DNA of 64,000 bases from CAVZTX01 sp963778375 (GCA_963778375.1 CAVZTX010000030.1:1-64000), one strand, 5' to 3'. Positions 19,181-28,594 are shown, numbered from the stretch's first letter. Translations and numbers: made by a program. Notes: generated by a model not told the origin, from the letters alone.

Positions 19181-20125
19181 CTTGCTTTTAGAATCCAGTT
19201 CGGTCCAGAGATCATCATGGATCGGCTGCTGCGCGAGCTTCAGCGTCTCTGAGAGTCGCTCAGGACGTGTCATACCAACAATCGTGGATGTAATGCGTGT
19301 ATCGCACAGCGAGAACTGCAATGCCGCTGCTGCCAGTGCCAGACCGTGGCGCTCACAGGCATCTTCCATCTGCCTGGCGCGTCGAAGCAGTTCAGACGAT
19401 GCTTGACCATACATATAGCGTGGGTAAGCGCTCGGCCCCTTTGCCAGGATGCCGCTCCCGTAAGGCGCAGCATTCATAGCTGCAACCCCTCGACGCGCGC
19501 ATACCTCCCAGAGTGGTTCAGCTTCTCTGTTGAGGAGCGTGAAACGGTTATGCGAGATGGCTGCTTCAAAGAGGCCGGTTTCGACAAAGCGGATCATCAT
19601 GTCGATTGGGCCACCAGCAACACCCAGGTGCGCGATCAGGCCCTCTTGTTTGCATTGTAGCAGCACCTCGACGGGACCGCCCGGCTGCATCGCCTCCTCA
19701 AAGGAGATATGCTCAGGGTCGTGGAGATAGACGAGTTGCAGTTGCTCCAAGCCAAGCAGGCGCAGGCTGCGCTCGACGCTGCGCCGCATCTGTGCACCAG
19801 TGAAGATGCCAGTCTGCAAATCGCGGTCTGCCTTCGTCGCCAGCACGTAGCCGGGCGGAAGCCCACTAAACTCACGGAGCACAATCCCAATGCGCCGTTC
19901 GCTCTCACCATCGCCATAGGAGGCGGCTGTATCCAGGAAGTTGAAGGGGCTTGCGAAGAACGCACGAATCGTAGCCAGGGCGCGCTCTTCGGCGACTTCA
20001 TAGGCGAAGTCCTGCGGCATACTCCCCAGTGGGGCAGTGCCAATACAGACCGGCGTCACCTGCAAGCCTGTCGAGCCAAGCGGACGCAGGGCGAGTGGTC
20101 CTGAAGCTTCTATTTGAGAAGGCAT
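19172..20125 (-). CDS. Aldo/keto reductase, probable L-fucose dehydrogenase
   Basis: 317 residues. AKR catalytic tetrad visible: Asp in FNFLDTAASYG, Tyr in SYG, Lys in LATKAD and His in VYLHDPEH. NAD(P)-dependent oxidation of L-fucose at C1 to the lactone is the expected role, given the mutarotase, lactonase and fuconate dehydratase beside it. D-threo-aldose 1-dehydrogenases belong to this family. The GSGILAKGPSAYPRYMY segment and the closing STIVGMTRPERLSETL are typical. The ATG follows a textbook AAGGAGGAAGGT. Substrate specificity is inferred from context. Confidence 0.85.
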   Translation of the reverse strand: MPSQIEASGPLALRPLGSTGLQVTPVCIGTAPLGSMPQDFAYEVAEERALATIRAFFASPFNFLDTAASYGDGESERRIGIVLREFSGLPPGYVLATKADRDLQTGIFTGAQMRRSVERSLRLLGLEQLQLVYLHDPEHISFEEAMQPGGPVEVLLQCKQEGLIAHLGVAGGPIDMMIRFVETGLFEAAISHNRFTLLNREAEPLWEVCARRGVAAMNAAPYGSGILAKGPSAYPRYMYGQASSELLRRARQMEDACERHGLALAAAALQFSLCDTRITSTIVGMTRPERLSETLKLAQQPIHDDLWTELDSKSKQT

Positions 20126-20158
20126 ACCTTCCTCCTTATCCCACGATAAATCGAGGGT

Positions 20159-20935
20159 CTACTTAGCCGTCCAGCCGCCATCGATGACTAATGCCGAGCC
20201 TGTGACAAAGGCCGCCTCATCAGAGGCCAGGTAAAGTGCGGCATGCGCTATCTCATCCGGTCGCCCCATGCGTCCGATAGGCTGGCGAGCGTGGAGTTGC
20301 TGGCGTACCTCATCTTCGTGACCGGCGAAGTTTCGCGCCAGATAGCTTTCCACAAACGGCGTATGTACCGTACCGGGACAAATGGCGTTACAGCGAATCC
20401 CCTGTGTGACGAAATCGATGGCAATCGAGCGCGTCAGTGCCAGTACAGCTCCCTTGCTCGCGCTGTAGGATAGACGCCGTTCGATACCGATAGTAGCTGC
20501 AACCGAGGACATGTTGATGATCACGCCTCCGGTTGGCGATTGTGCCAGCATCTGACGCACCCCTTCGCGAGCAAAGAGGAAAACGCCGCCCGCATTCACA
20601 CGCATCACGCGCTCCCAGTCCTCCAGGCTGGTCTCCAGGATAGTGCCAACGTTGCTGATACCGGCATTGTTGATCAGGATATCGAGCCGACCCTCGGTAG
20701 CAGCGACCCGCTCTATCGCAGCCTTGACCTGAGACTCCTCGGCTACATCGAGCCGCTCTGGACGTGCTCTTCCTCCAGCAGCTTGAATTTCACCGGCAAT
20801 CCGCTCCGCCGCATCTAGTATGATATCGGCAAGAATGACGAGTGCTCCCTGCTGGGCAAAGAGCCGTGCAATCTGCTCTCCGATGCCCGATCCGGCTCCC
20901 GTTACGAAGGCGATTTTCTTATCTAAGCGAAACAC
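20159..20935 (-). CDS. SDR oxidoreductase, probable 2-keto-3-deoxy-L-fuconate dehydrogenase
   Basis: 258 residues. Rossmann TGAGSGIG near the N-terminus, LINNAGIS, catalytic Ser in INMSSVAA, YSASKG active-site motif, and DGGW at the end. It is a classical short-chain dehydrogenase. By position in the fucose operon it should oxidise 2-keto-3-deoxy-L-fuconate to the 2,4-diketo acid. A GTG start at 20935 is supported by AAGGA upstream. The 33-bp gap to the aldo/keto reductase gene contains a partial match to the intercistronic element (CACGATAAATCG at 20142-20153). Confidence 0.85.
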   Translation of the reverse strand: MFRLDKKIAFVTGAGSGIGEQIARLFAQQGALVILADIILDAAERIAGEIQAAGGRARPERLDVAEESQVKAAIERVAATEGRLDILINNAGISNVGTILETSLEDWERVMRVNAGGVFLFAREGVRQMLAQSPTGGVIINMSSVAATIGIERRLSYSASKGAVLALTRSIAIDFVTQGIRCNAICPGTVHTPFVESYLARNFAGHEDEVRQQLHARQPIGRMGRPDEIAHAALYLASDEAAFVTGSALVIDGGWTAK

Positions 20936-21008
20936 CGGCGGTTCCTTTCTTTATACCTTACGCCATTGAGTGAAGCAATTTAGTGCATCGAACGATTTCC
21001 CGGAACGG

Positions 21009-21054
21009 AGCCGATACATCGGCGGTGGGCACGATAAATCGGCCCCTAGGTTTG
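21009..21054. repeat. Intercistronic palindromic element, copy B
   Basis: Second copy of the element at 19135-19180, in the same orientation, in the gap between the mutarotase and SDR genes of the same operon. On the transcript each copy can fold into two short hairpins or one longer one. Confidence 0.7.
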
Positions 21055-21060
21055 GTTTTG

Positions 21061-21384
21061 CTAGTCTACGTGGAACACTTCTTTCATCGTAGCCCACCAT
21101 TCGCCGGGTGCTCGCGTCTCCAGAGGGGCCTGCATCGGTTCGGTCCAGGTCCACCACTCGCGCGTCTTGGGGTCAGCGGCCATCTTGGCCATATCAGCCT
21201 CGTAGTCATTGCCGATGTATTCAAAGTACGCAAAGAGCAGTTCACCGTGGCGAAAGATGCTGTAGTTGCGAATGTGGCAGGCAGAAATCATTGCCAGCAC
21301 TTCGGGCCAAACAGCTTTATGTATACGTTCGTATGCTTCGATTTGGTCTGATTTCAGGCCTATGATCTGTCCAACCCTGCCCAT
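21061..21384 (-). CDS. L-fucose/L-rhamnose mutarotase (COG3254)
   Basis: 107 residues. Family blocks YERIHKAVWPEVLAMI (catalytic-type His in HKAVW), NYSIFRHGELLFAYFEY and WWTWTEPMQAPL identify the RhaM-like mutarotase family, which interconverts alpha and beta anomers of 6-deoxy sugars. The fucose context favours L-fucose as substrate. Lies 79 bp after the fuconate dehydratase in the operon. The ribosome-binding site is weak (taggtagct). Confidence 0.88.
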   Translation of the reverse strand: MGRVGQIIGLKSDQIEAYERIHKAVWPEVLAMISACHIRNYSIFRHGELLFAYFEYIGNDYEADMAKMAADPKTREWWTWTEPMQAPLETRAPGEWWATMKEVFHVD

Positions 21385-21463
21385 AGCTACCTATCGCCTT
21401 TCTGACGCGTAGCGTAGCCGCGACTGAGCGGCGTTGAAAGGTGTCTTTCAAGAACTGCCACAG

Positions 21464-22774
21464 CTACCTCCTTTCGTCTGCCCACATTGACCCGGTGGGA
21501 TAGGAGTAGGCAGCAATCGACGCGGGATACATCGTTACGCTATATCCTGGCATGTCTGGAGGCATATAGCGCCCGTCTTTGACGATTGCCGGGTGCACAA
21601 AATGCTCGTGCAAGTGGGGTGTGTACTCGATCATGCGGTTTTCCAGCGAACCACTGATCGCGATGTAGTCAAAGAGCGAGAGGTGTTGCACATATTCGCA
21701 CAGGCCAACGCCTCCCGCGTGTGGGCAGACTGGAATGCCGAACTTCGCAGTCATCAGGAGGATTGCCAGTACCTCGTTTACTCCGCCGACTCGGCAGGCA
21801 TCAATCTGACAGATGCCAATTGCGTTGGCTTGAAATAGTTGCTTGAAGATAATGCGGTTCTGCACATGCTCACCGGTGGCAACGCAAATCGGCGCGACCG
21901 CACGCGCAATTGTAGCATGACCAAGAATATCGTCCGGGCTGGTGGGTTCTTCAATCCAAAGGGGATTGAAGGCAGCGAGGTGCTGCATTGCGACGATAGC
22001 CTCGTTTACTTCCCATACCTGGTTTGCATCGAACATCAAGGTGCTGTTCGGTCCGATCTCTTCGCGCATGATATGAGCACGCCGCATATCGTCTTCTCGG
22101 CTCAAGCCAACCTTCAGTTTAAAATGTTTCCAGCCGTTAGCCATCGCTTCGCGGCATAGAAGCCGGACCTGGTCATCACTGTAGCCTGACCAACCCGCAC
22201 CGGTTGTATAGGCAGGGAAGCCATACTGGAGCATCTCCTCCTCACGCTTGCTCTTGGTTGGTGCCTGACGGCGCAGCAAGTCTAGCCCTTCATCGGGAGT
22301 CAGGGCATCGGTGATGTAGCGGAAGTCGATACAGGAGACAAGCTGCTCAGGCGTCATGTCTGCGAGCAGTTTCCAAAGCGGCTTACCTTCGACCTTGGCC
22401 CAGAGGTCCCAAACCGCGTTGACTACTGCGGCGGTTGCCAGGTGAATAACCCCCTTCTCGGGCCCAATCCAGCGCAATTGACTATCACCCGTAATATAGC
22501 GCCAGAAGGCGCGCATATCATGAGTGAATGACTCCAAGGTATTCCCGGTGACAAGTGGAGCTAGAGCCTGGATCGCAGCAACGCAGACTTCGTTCCCGCG
22601 CCCAATGGTAAAGGTCAAGCCATGCCCTTCCAGGCCCTCGCGATGGTCGGTCTGTAGAATCACGTAAGCTGCGGAATAATCCGGGTCGTTATTCATGGCG
22701 TCGGAACCCGCAAGGATTCGCGACGTCGGAAACCGTATGTCGTATGCATGAACACCGGTAATGGTGAGGGCCAA
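21464..22774 (-). CDS. L-fuconate dehydratase (enolase superfamily)
   Basis: 436 residues, closely matching the FucD/ENOSF1 group: DIRFPTSR, DPDYSAAYVILQTD, GLTFTIGRGNEV, LRWIGPEKGVIHLATAAV, CIDFRYITDAL, catalytic lysines in FKLKVG, metal ligands in MFDANQ, WIEEPTSPDD and ATGEH, and His in CPHAGGVGLCEYVQH. It dehydrates L-fuconate to 2-keto-3-deoxy-L-fuconate. Start is TTG 22774 with AAGGAGAAGAG about 8 bp upstream. First gene of the minus-strand fucose operon, so it also sets the promoter position. High confidence in specificity, because the residues across the barrel match this subgroup rather than mandelate or galactonate enzymes. Confidence 0.93.
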   Translation of the reverse strand: MALTITGVHAYDIRFPTSRILAGSDAMNNDPDYSAAYVILQTDHREGLEGHGLTFTIGRGNEVCVAAIQALAPLVTGNTLESFTHDMRAFWRYITGDSQLRWIGPEKGVIHLATAAVVNAVWDLWAKVEGKPLWKLLADMTPEQLVSCIDFRYITDALTPDEGLDLLRRQAPTKSKREEEMLQYGFPAYTTGAGWSGYSDDQVRLLCREAMANGWKHFKLKVGLSREDDMRRAHIMREEIGPNSTLMFDANQVWEVNEAIVAMQHLAAFNPLWIEEPTSPDDILGHATIARAVAPICVATGEHVQNRIIFKQLFQANAIGICQIDACRVGGVNEVLAILLMTAKFGIPVCPHAGGVGLCEYVQHLSLFDYIAISGSLENRMIEYTPHLHEHFVHPAIVKDGRYMPPDMPGYSVTMYPASIAAYSYPTGSMWADERR

Positions 22775-22798
22775 AAACTCTTCTCCTTATAAAACCCC

Positions 22799-22827
22799 TT
22801 GACTAACCTAAGTCTAATAAGTATACT
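22799..22827 (+). promoter_or_regulatory. Promoter of the GntR regulator gene
   Basis: TTGACT (22799-22804), exactly 17 bp, TATACT (22822-22827). Expected transcription start is near 22834, at the edge of the palindrome at 22833-22849. Confidence 0.6.
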
Positions 22828-22832
22828 ATATT

Positions 22833-22849
22833 CTGTATACAAAATACAG
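22833..22849. promoter_or_regulatory. Candidate GntR operator between divergent fucose transcription units
   Basis: CTGTAT-N5-ATACAG, containing the 8-bp palindrome TGTATACA (22834-22841), AT-rich on both sides. It covers the expected start point of the GntR promoter and overlaps the -10 of the opposite operon promoter. FadR-type GntR proteins bind short palindromes with TGT/ACA-like ends. Confidence 0.55.
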
Positions 22850-22869
22850 TATTCACGAGATAAAGTCAA
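22841..22869 (-). promoter_or_regulatory. Candidate promoter of the fucose catabolic operon
   Basis: Minus strand TTGACT (22864-22869), 17 bp, TATTTT (22841-22846). The -35 is strong and the -10 is weaker, buried in the palindrome, as expected for a repressed promoter. Confidence 0.5.
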
Positions 22870-22960
22870 GGCTCTACATCAGTTGAGAGCAGGAAAATTA
22901 TAAACTTTTCTGAGCATAGGCTCATTTTATAGCATGAAATACAGATTGGGGCAATAGCAT

Positions 22961-23734
22961 ATGACGTACTCTTCAGCGGGAGCGGATGGTCGGAAGAAAG
23001 GTAGTGTAGCAGAGGTATTTGACGAAAACCTGAGCACAGAACTATTTAATCTGCTTTGGGGGCAGGAACGTACGACAATGCCTAGCGTTGTCGATCATGC
23101 CTATGAACAGCTCTGGAAGCACGTCATCATGATTGGTGGGAGCGAGGAGCAGCGGCTTTCTGATGTCACTCTGGCTGAACAATTGAGGATAAGTCGCACG
23201 CCAGTGCGCCAGGCTTTGGAGAGATTGGTTCAGGAAGGGCTGGTGCGCTCTGACCCACGACGTGGTTTCTGGACACGCACATTCACTGCCCAGGATATCC
23301 ACGAAATCTATGATCTACGGGGCGCATTGGAGGTGCTGGCCATTCGCCTGGCGGCTCCCCGCCTCAACCATGAGGACCTCAAGGCTCATCTTGAGGCCTT
23401 ATATGCTGTACGCGCGGAATTGGATAGCTATCCTGTCTTACATTTTCTCCAGGTAGATATCCGTTTTCACACCCTCATTACGCGCGCATCCGGAAATGGG
23501 CGCTTGATCCATAGCCTCTCTATGCTGCGCAGCCAACTCTGTATGTTTCAGATGCAAGACACATACTATCCCAAGCGCATGGAGATAGCTTTGCATGACC
23601 ATGAGCAGATCCTGTTGGCTCTGCTTACGGGAAATGTTGATGAGGCAGCAGATTGCCTGGCCAGGCATATTCGGCATGCGAAGGAAGGCGTTTTAGCAGA
23701 TATCTTTTTAGAAGGAAAGGAGAGCGTTGCGTAA
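22961..23734 (+). CDS. GntR-family (FCD domain) transcriptional regulator of the fucose locus
   Basis: 257 residues. The winged helix at about residues 45-110 includes DVTLAEQLRISRTPVRQALERLVQEGLV, the classic GntR recognition region. A helical FCD effector domain follows (IYDLRGALEVLAIRLAA, VDIRFHTLI, HDHEQILLALLTGN, HIRHAKEG). FCD domains bind carboxylates or sugars acids with a metal, so a fuconate-like inducer is plausible. The N-terminus is about 40 residues longer than usual; an internal ATG (before PSVVDHAYEQLW) is possible. Divergent from the catabolic operon and upstream of the importer. Confidence 0.88.
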   Translation: MTYSSAGADGRKKGSVAEVFDENLSTELFNLLWGQERTTMPSVVDHAYEQLWKHVIMIGGSEEQRLSDVTLAEQLRISRTPVRQALERLVQEGLVRSDPRRGFWTRTFTAQDIHEIYDLRGALEVLAIRLAAPRLNHEDLKAHLEALYAVRAELDSYPVLHFLQVDIRFHTLITRASGNGRLIHSLSMLRSQLCMFQMQDTYYPKRMEIALHDHEQILLALLTGNVDEAADCLARHIRHAKEGVLADIFLEGKESVA

Positions 23735-23892
23735 CCCTCGATTTCGGAGCTTTGTAGCAACGGATGTGCCGTTTGGGTGACCTTCAGCGTCTGCTAGAAG
23801 CAATTCCAAGCGGCGATAGTGATGCCTCTGTGCCAGTTAAGAGGACCATTTAGCCAGGAATACCGGAATCTGACACCCGGGAGGAGAAAACC

Positions 23893-24979
23893 ATGAGATC
23901 GAACTTCGCAAGTCGTCTACAAGCGCTATGTGTGCTCGTCGTCATCGTAACAGTCCTGGTGGCGTGCGGCAGCACGTCAGGCACCCACATCGACCACATC
24001 GTCGTCAGGAAGTGGAGGTACGCTCGCACCAGGCGCGAATTTCAAGCTAGGTGTTTCGCTGACTTTCAACAATACTGACTTCTGGACTAACTATATCACG
24101 TATGAACAAAAGTTTGCAGCTCAATACAACGCTACGCTGATTGGGCCGCTGGTCGCCAATAATGACGCCGCTAAGCAGAACACGGACATCCACACGCTGA
24201 TTCAGGAAGGCGCCCAGGCGCTGATCGTCAACCCCGTGGACAGCGCCGCGATTGCGCCTGCGCTCGATTACGCCGCCAGCAAGAACATTCCTGTGGTCAG
24301 CGTGGACGTTGCGCCAAGCTCCGGCAAAGTTTTCATGATCGTACGCGCTGACAATGTGCTGTATGGCATGAACTCCTGCAAGTATATCGCTACGCATGCG
24401 TCTGCCTCCAGCGGCACCATCGCGGTTCTTGAGGGAGATCTTGCCTCTCTGAACGGTCAAGACCGCTCGAACGGCTGCAAGCAGGAGATCCAGTCACACT
24501 ATCCGAACTTTAAGGTCGTCGAGTACGCAACGAAATGGGACACGCCGACTGCCGTCAACGACGCCAAAACGGCACTGAGCACATACCCGGACCTCAGGGG
24601 CATCTACGTCGAGTGGAGCGCACCAGAGGATGGCATTCTCGCAGCCGAGCAAGCCGCTGGCAAGTTCACCCCGGTGGGCAGTTCATCGCACATCGTCTTG
24701 ATCGGCAACGATGGTGTACCACATGAGCACGCACAGATCCGCGCCAATAAGCTCAACGCGACCATTTCGCAGCCAGCAAACGCCTACGCTCAGTATGCAA
24801 TCTTCTATGCGCAGCAGGCGCTTGAGGGGAAGACCTACTCAGCCGGTCAGAGCACCGACCACAACAGTATGATTGTCAGCCTGCAAGGCAACCTTGAGGA
24901 TGCGCTGTCGGCGCCCATCGTAAATATGATCAATGTCAACGATCCGAACCTTTGGGGCAACGCGAAGTCTGGCTCCTGA
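23893..24979 (+). CDS. Sugar ABC transporter substrate-binding lipoprotein (RbsB-like), one frameshift
   Basis: Starts after GGGAGGAG with a signal peptide ending in the lipobox LVAC (about residues 21-24), so the mature protein should be lipid-anchored outside the membrane. The first frame stops at 24078. A shift near 24010 continues with GTLAPGANFKLGVSLTFNNTD, LIQEGAQALIVNPVDSAAI, VSVDVAP, VLEGDLAS, WDTPTAVNDAKTALSTYP and VLIGNDGVP, the periplasmic-binding-protein type 1 pattern for pentoses and hexoses. Given the operon and the catabolic genes, L-fucose is the likely ligand. Expression can exceed that of the transporter genes because of the hairpin just downstream (25023-25055). Confidence 0.85.
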
Positions 24980-25010
24980 TCGTGTCGGAATCTGTGAATA
25001 GAGGAATGTG

Positions 25011-26577
25011 ATGGAATCTGTTAACGGAGAGACGGCTGCAGTCCGTCTCTCCGTTGGCGTGGCACAGGGCGTCTGGAAAGCTTTTGGCGAAACCCAGGCG
25101 CTTCGTGACGTATCACTCGATGTTGAAGCTGGTGAATGCCACGGGCTGGTTGGGCGCAATGGCGCCGGGAAATCCACCCTGGTGGCGATCTTCACCGGCC
25201 TCATTCGACCAGACCGAGGTGTAGTCAGGCTCGGGGGTGAGGCTGCACCGACGCTGGCGGATCGCGCGACCTGGCAGCGCCTAGTCGCGTGCGTCTACCA
25301 GAAGTCGATGGTGGTGCCGAGCCTTACGGTCGCCGAGAACGTCTTTCTCAATCGTGCGACAGGGAATGATCACGGTATCATCAACTGGCGTGCCATGAGG
25401 TCGCGTGCACGACAGGTCATGCTCAACTGGGGTTTCGACCTGGATGTTAACCGCCTTGCACAAGACCTTAATGTTGAGCAGCGCCAGGTGGTCGAGATTG
25501 CGCGAGCGCTTTCAGTCGGTGCACGCTTCCTGATCCTGGACGAGCCTACAGCATCGCTGGAGAAGACAGCCATCGAACGCCTATTTGAAAGAATCCGCCG
25601 ACTCAAAGGGAGCGGAGTCGGCATCCTCTACATCTCCCATCACCTGGAGGAGATCTATGAGGTGTGCGACCGAGTCAGCGTACTACGCGACGGAGAGCGC
25701 GTGCTCAGCATGCCAGTTGGCGAGATTCAGCAGGACCGTTTGGTCGAGGCTATGGTTGGAGTCGCCCCGCAACAGGTGCCGGAGAACGCCGCCCCAATAC
25801 GAGTCATTGCGTCCACTGGACCACGGCTTGAAATTTCACACTTGCGTGTCCCGGGCACCTTGGGCCCGGTGCAGGACGTGAGCTTTTCAGTGAGCGCGAG
25901 CGAGTGTGTTGGATTGGTCGGGTTACAGGGTTCCGGCACTGCGACCGTAGCGGATGCCGTGGTCGGGTTGGTAAAGCCGGTATCAGGCGAGATTCGGCTC
26001 GAACGGCAAACCAATCCATGCGGGTAGAGTGAGTGCAACCCTCCGACAAGGCGTTACATTTGTGCCTGAGGACCGTCATGCGCGCGGCTTCGTTCCTTAC
26101 CTCGGAGTGGGCGAGAACTTGACCGCATGCATTCTCGACCGTCTATCGAGATGGGGGATCGTTTCGCGCTCTAGTCAGGACCGAGTCGCGGCGAGCCTGG
26201 TGGAACAACTGGGTATTGTCACCAGCGGCCTCGATCAGCGAGTCGACCAACTCAGTGGAGGGAATCAGCAGAAGGTCGTTGTTGGGCGGGCACTCGCTCC
26301 GCGTCCTGCGGTGCTGGTTGCGGTTACGCCGACAGTCGGCGTTGACGTGGCCGCCAAGGAGTCGCTCCTCAACGTTATCAGCGCAGCACGCGATGGCGGC
26401 ACGGCGGTGCTGCTGGTCTCCGACGACCTGGAGGATCTGCGCATCTGCACGCGACTGCTCGTCATGGTCAAGGGAAGACTAGTCAAGGAGTACCATCAGC
26501 CGCCCTGGGACGGGCATGAACTGATCGCTGCAGTCGAGGGCCTCGAGCCGACCTCGGCGCGATGGGAAACGGAATGA
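25011..26577 (+). CDS. Sugar ABC transporter ATPase, RbsA-like double NBD, one frameshift
   Basis: The first nucleotide-binding domain has Walker A GRNGAGKST, signature LNVEQRQVVEIARAL and Walker B FLILDEPTASLE. The second has a degenerate Walker A (GLQGSGTAT) and signature LSGGNQQKVVVGRAL, as usual for RbsA/MglA proteins. The frame breaks near 25998-26005; the next frame reads NGKPIHAGRVSATLRQGVTFVPEDRHARGF, the normal link into the second domain. In the second Walker B region the Asp-Glu pair is replaced (VLVAVTPTVGVDV), so this site is probably non-hydrolytic. GTG 25008 or ATG 25011 may start it; GAGGA lies just upstream. Confidence 0.87.
25023..25055. promoter_or_regulatory. Perfect 13-bp hairpin at the start of the ATPase gene
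   Basis: AACGGAGAGACGG pairs exactly with CCGTCTCTCCGTT around a 7-nt loop CTGCAGT. It begins 12 bases inside the presumed coding start and 43 bases after the binding-protein stop. There is no T tract, so it is not an intrinsic terminator. It may stabilise the upstream message or slow ATPase translation. Confidence 0.65.
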
Positions 26578-26593
26578 GCAAGGGAGAATCGGA

Positions 26594-27646
26594 ATGAGTA
26601 AATCAGCAGTGGAGCGTCCGGTTGACCAGCCGGAGCAGACAATCGCAGGGACACTGCGGCGCCATGGCCGACACATTATAGCCAACTGGATTCGGGAGCT
26701 TGCCTTGCTTCCGGCGATCGTCATCCTCGTGATCATCGGCACCTTTGAGAATCCGGCCTTCTTAACCACGGCTAACTTCATTACCGTCGCGCAACTAGCC
26801 GCTCCGTTAGGCGTCGTCGTGGCAGCCGAGACCTTGATCCTGCTAACTGGCAAGTTTGATTTGTCTCTTCAATCAACATATGGCCTGGCACCGATGGTGG
26901 GAGCCTGGTTGGTTGCCTCAAAGGATGGTCAGGGGCTGGGTACCAATTGGAACCCATTTCTCGGGATCGCGATCCTCTTGCTGATCGGACTTGTCATCGG
27001 AGCCTTTAACGGCTTCATGGTGATCAAGCTGGGCTTCAACGCCTTCATCTTTACGCTAGGTATGCTCATCCTCCTGATGGGTATTCAGGTGGGAATCGTG
27101 AGTGGGCGCACCATCTACCATTTGCCCGACGCATTCATCTATTTAGGCTCTGCGAGCCTCTTTGGCGTGCCTGTCTCCGTTTGGGTCACCGGTGTGATCT
27201 TCTTGCTCTCAGCGCTCTTCTTGAGGTATCACCGGGTTGGACGGGCCATCTATGCCATCGGCGGCAACACAGAAGCGGCACGGGCAGCAGGCATCCACGT
27301 GGACCGCATCCGCATCGGCGTTTTCATCGTTGCCAGCCTCCTGGCCGCGCTCGCCGGACTAATGACAGCGGGGCAAGATGTGGCGGTCACCGCCAGCCAG
27401 GGCAACGGTCTCATCTTCACTGTCTTTGCGGCAGCCGTGATTGGAGGTATCTCTCTCGAAGGTGGACGCGGACGGATGGTTGGTGCACTAACCGGTGTCA
27501 TTTTGCTGGCGCTGGTCACGAACATCCTAAACCTTTTGCCGGCCAGTCTCTCCCAGTTCCAGACGTTCTGGATCGATGCTGCCACAGGGCTCATCATCTT
27601 GATTGCTCTGGCTCTTGCCCGGTTGATCGGCACCGAGCGCGGCTAG
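26594..27646 (+). CDS. Sugar ABC transporter permease (RbsC-like)
   Basis: 350 residues with about ten membrane helices. The family block GGNTEAARAAGIHVDRIRI (the EAA-like loop of ribose/fucose-type permeases), NGFMVIKLGFNAFIFTLGML and GGISLEGGRGRMVGALTGV identify the monosaccharide permease family. It has a 45-residue N-terminal cytosolic extension before the first helix. GGGAGAA lies 6 bp before the ATG. Intact third importer gene; the operon appears to end at 27646, followed by the convergent methyltransferase gene. Confidence 0.9.
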   Translation: MSKSAVERPVDQPEQTIAGTLRRHGRHIIANWIRELALLPAIVILVIIGTFENPAFLTTANFITVAQLAAPLGVVVAAETLILLTGKFDLSLQSTYGLAPMVGAWLVASKDGQGLGTNWNPFLGIAILLLIGLVIGAFNGFMVIKLGFNAFIFTLGMLILLMGIQVGIVSGRTIYHLPDAFIYLGSASLFGVPVSVWVTGVIFLLSALFLRYHRVGRAIYAIGGNTEAARAAGIHVDRIRIGVFIVASLLAALAGLMTAGQDVAVTASQGNGLIFTVFAAAVIGGISLEGGRGRMVGALTGVILLALVTNILNLLPASLSQFQTFWIDAATGLIILIALALARLIGTERG

Positions 27647-27748
27647 GGTGGGGCTCCCTGGACCAACACCAAGGTGTAAAGAAGGCTATCTATGTTACAG
27701 GTCAGAGGAGCATGCTCTAAAAAGTAGTGTAAGGCCTCGACGAACTCC

Positions 27749-28575
27749 TTATGCTCCTCTGTTCGCGAGAATGTACTGAATGCGCAATCTCTCATGAATA
27801 CCATTTGATTGTACTTCTTGCGCCAATTTGGCAAACACCTCTGCTTTGAACTGAGCCAATACCTCTGGCGTCATATGTTCTAACGCATAGCGAGGGCCGT
27901 GCGACCATCGGGAATTCCACCACTCCTGTGCATCGGCATAGACAAAATCTGCCTGCTCATAGAGAACCTGCACATGCTTGAAACCTACATTGGTGAGATA
28001 TTGAGGGAGTTCTGAGTAGTTGCCTCCATTTCCTCTACCAGCACGCAATGGGAATTGATAGCGTGTATGGTACTCGGTGATGTGCCTCCCATACCATTGT
28101 GAGAGCGCATCAAGGTCTTGTGCCACCGTGATTCCTACCTTCCCACCTGGACGAAGCACACGGAAAAATCAGATAATGCTTGCTCCAAGGAAGGAAAGAG
28201 GAAGATCGCAAACCCACAAAGCATATAATCAAAGGAAGCATCAGGAAAAGCCAGATGTTCAGCATCCATTTGGAGCATAGTGGCATTGTGCAGATATCGA
28301 CGTTCGATTTCTGCTGTTGTTTCCTGCACCATTCCCTCGGCCAGATCAATCCCGATTACCTGTCCGTGAGGACCAACTATTTCCGCTGCTGGGAAGAGAT
28401 TAGCACCTCGACCAGCCGCGACATCTAGCACCCGTGCGCCTTCAATCATTCCGATGCGTTCTACCAGATGCTTTCCCCCGTACGCGAAGATGTTTGGCCC
28501 CACCTGGCCGTAGTTCGGGGCAACGCGATGATATAAACCAGCAATATTTTCTTTTTGTGTCTCAGCGTTGTTCAT
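27749..28575 (-). CDS. SAM-dependent methyltransferase (UbiE/class I), one frameshift
   Basis: VLDVAAGRGANLFPAA (SAM motif I), IGIDLAEGMVQ, MLQMDAEHLAFPDASFDYMLCGFAIF and, after the frameshift, VLRPGGKVGI. This is the order of a small-molecule class I methyltransferase. The break is at about 28160-28167 in a run of T residues: one added base joins the two frames (ALSDF to FRVLRPGG). ATG 28575 with AAGGGAAG upstream is preferred; the open frame extends further upstream but overlaps the neighbour. It follows the nucleotidyltransferase by 19 bp, so the two are probably cotranscribed. Substrate unknown. Confidence 0.8.
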
Positions 28576-28594
28576 TGAAACTTCCCTTTGCAGA

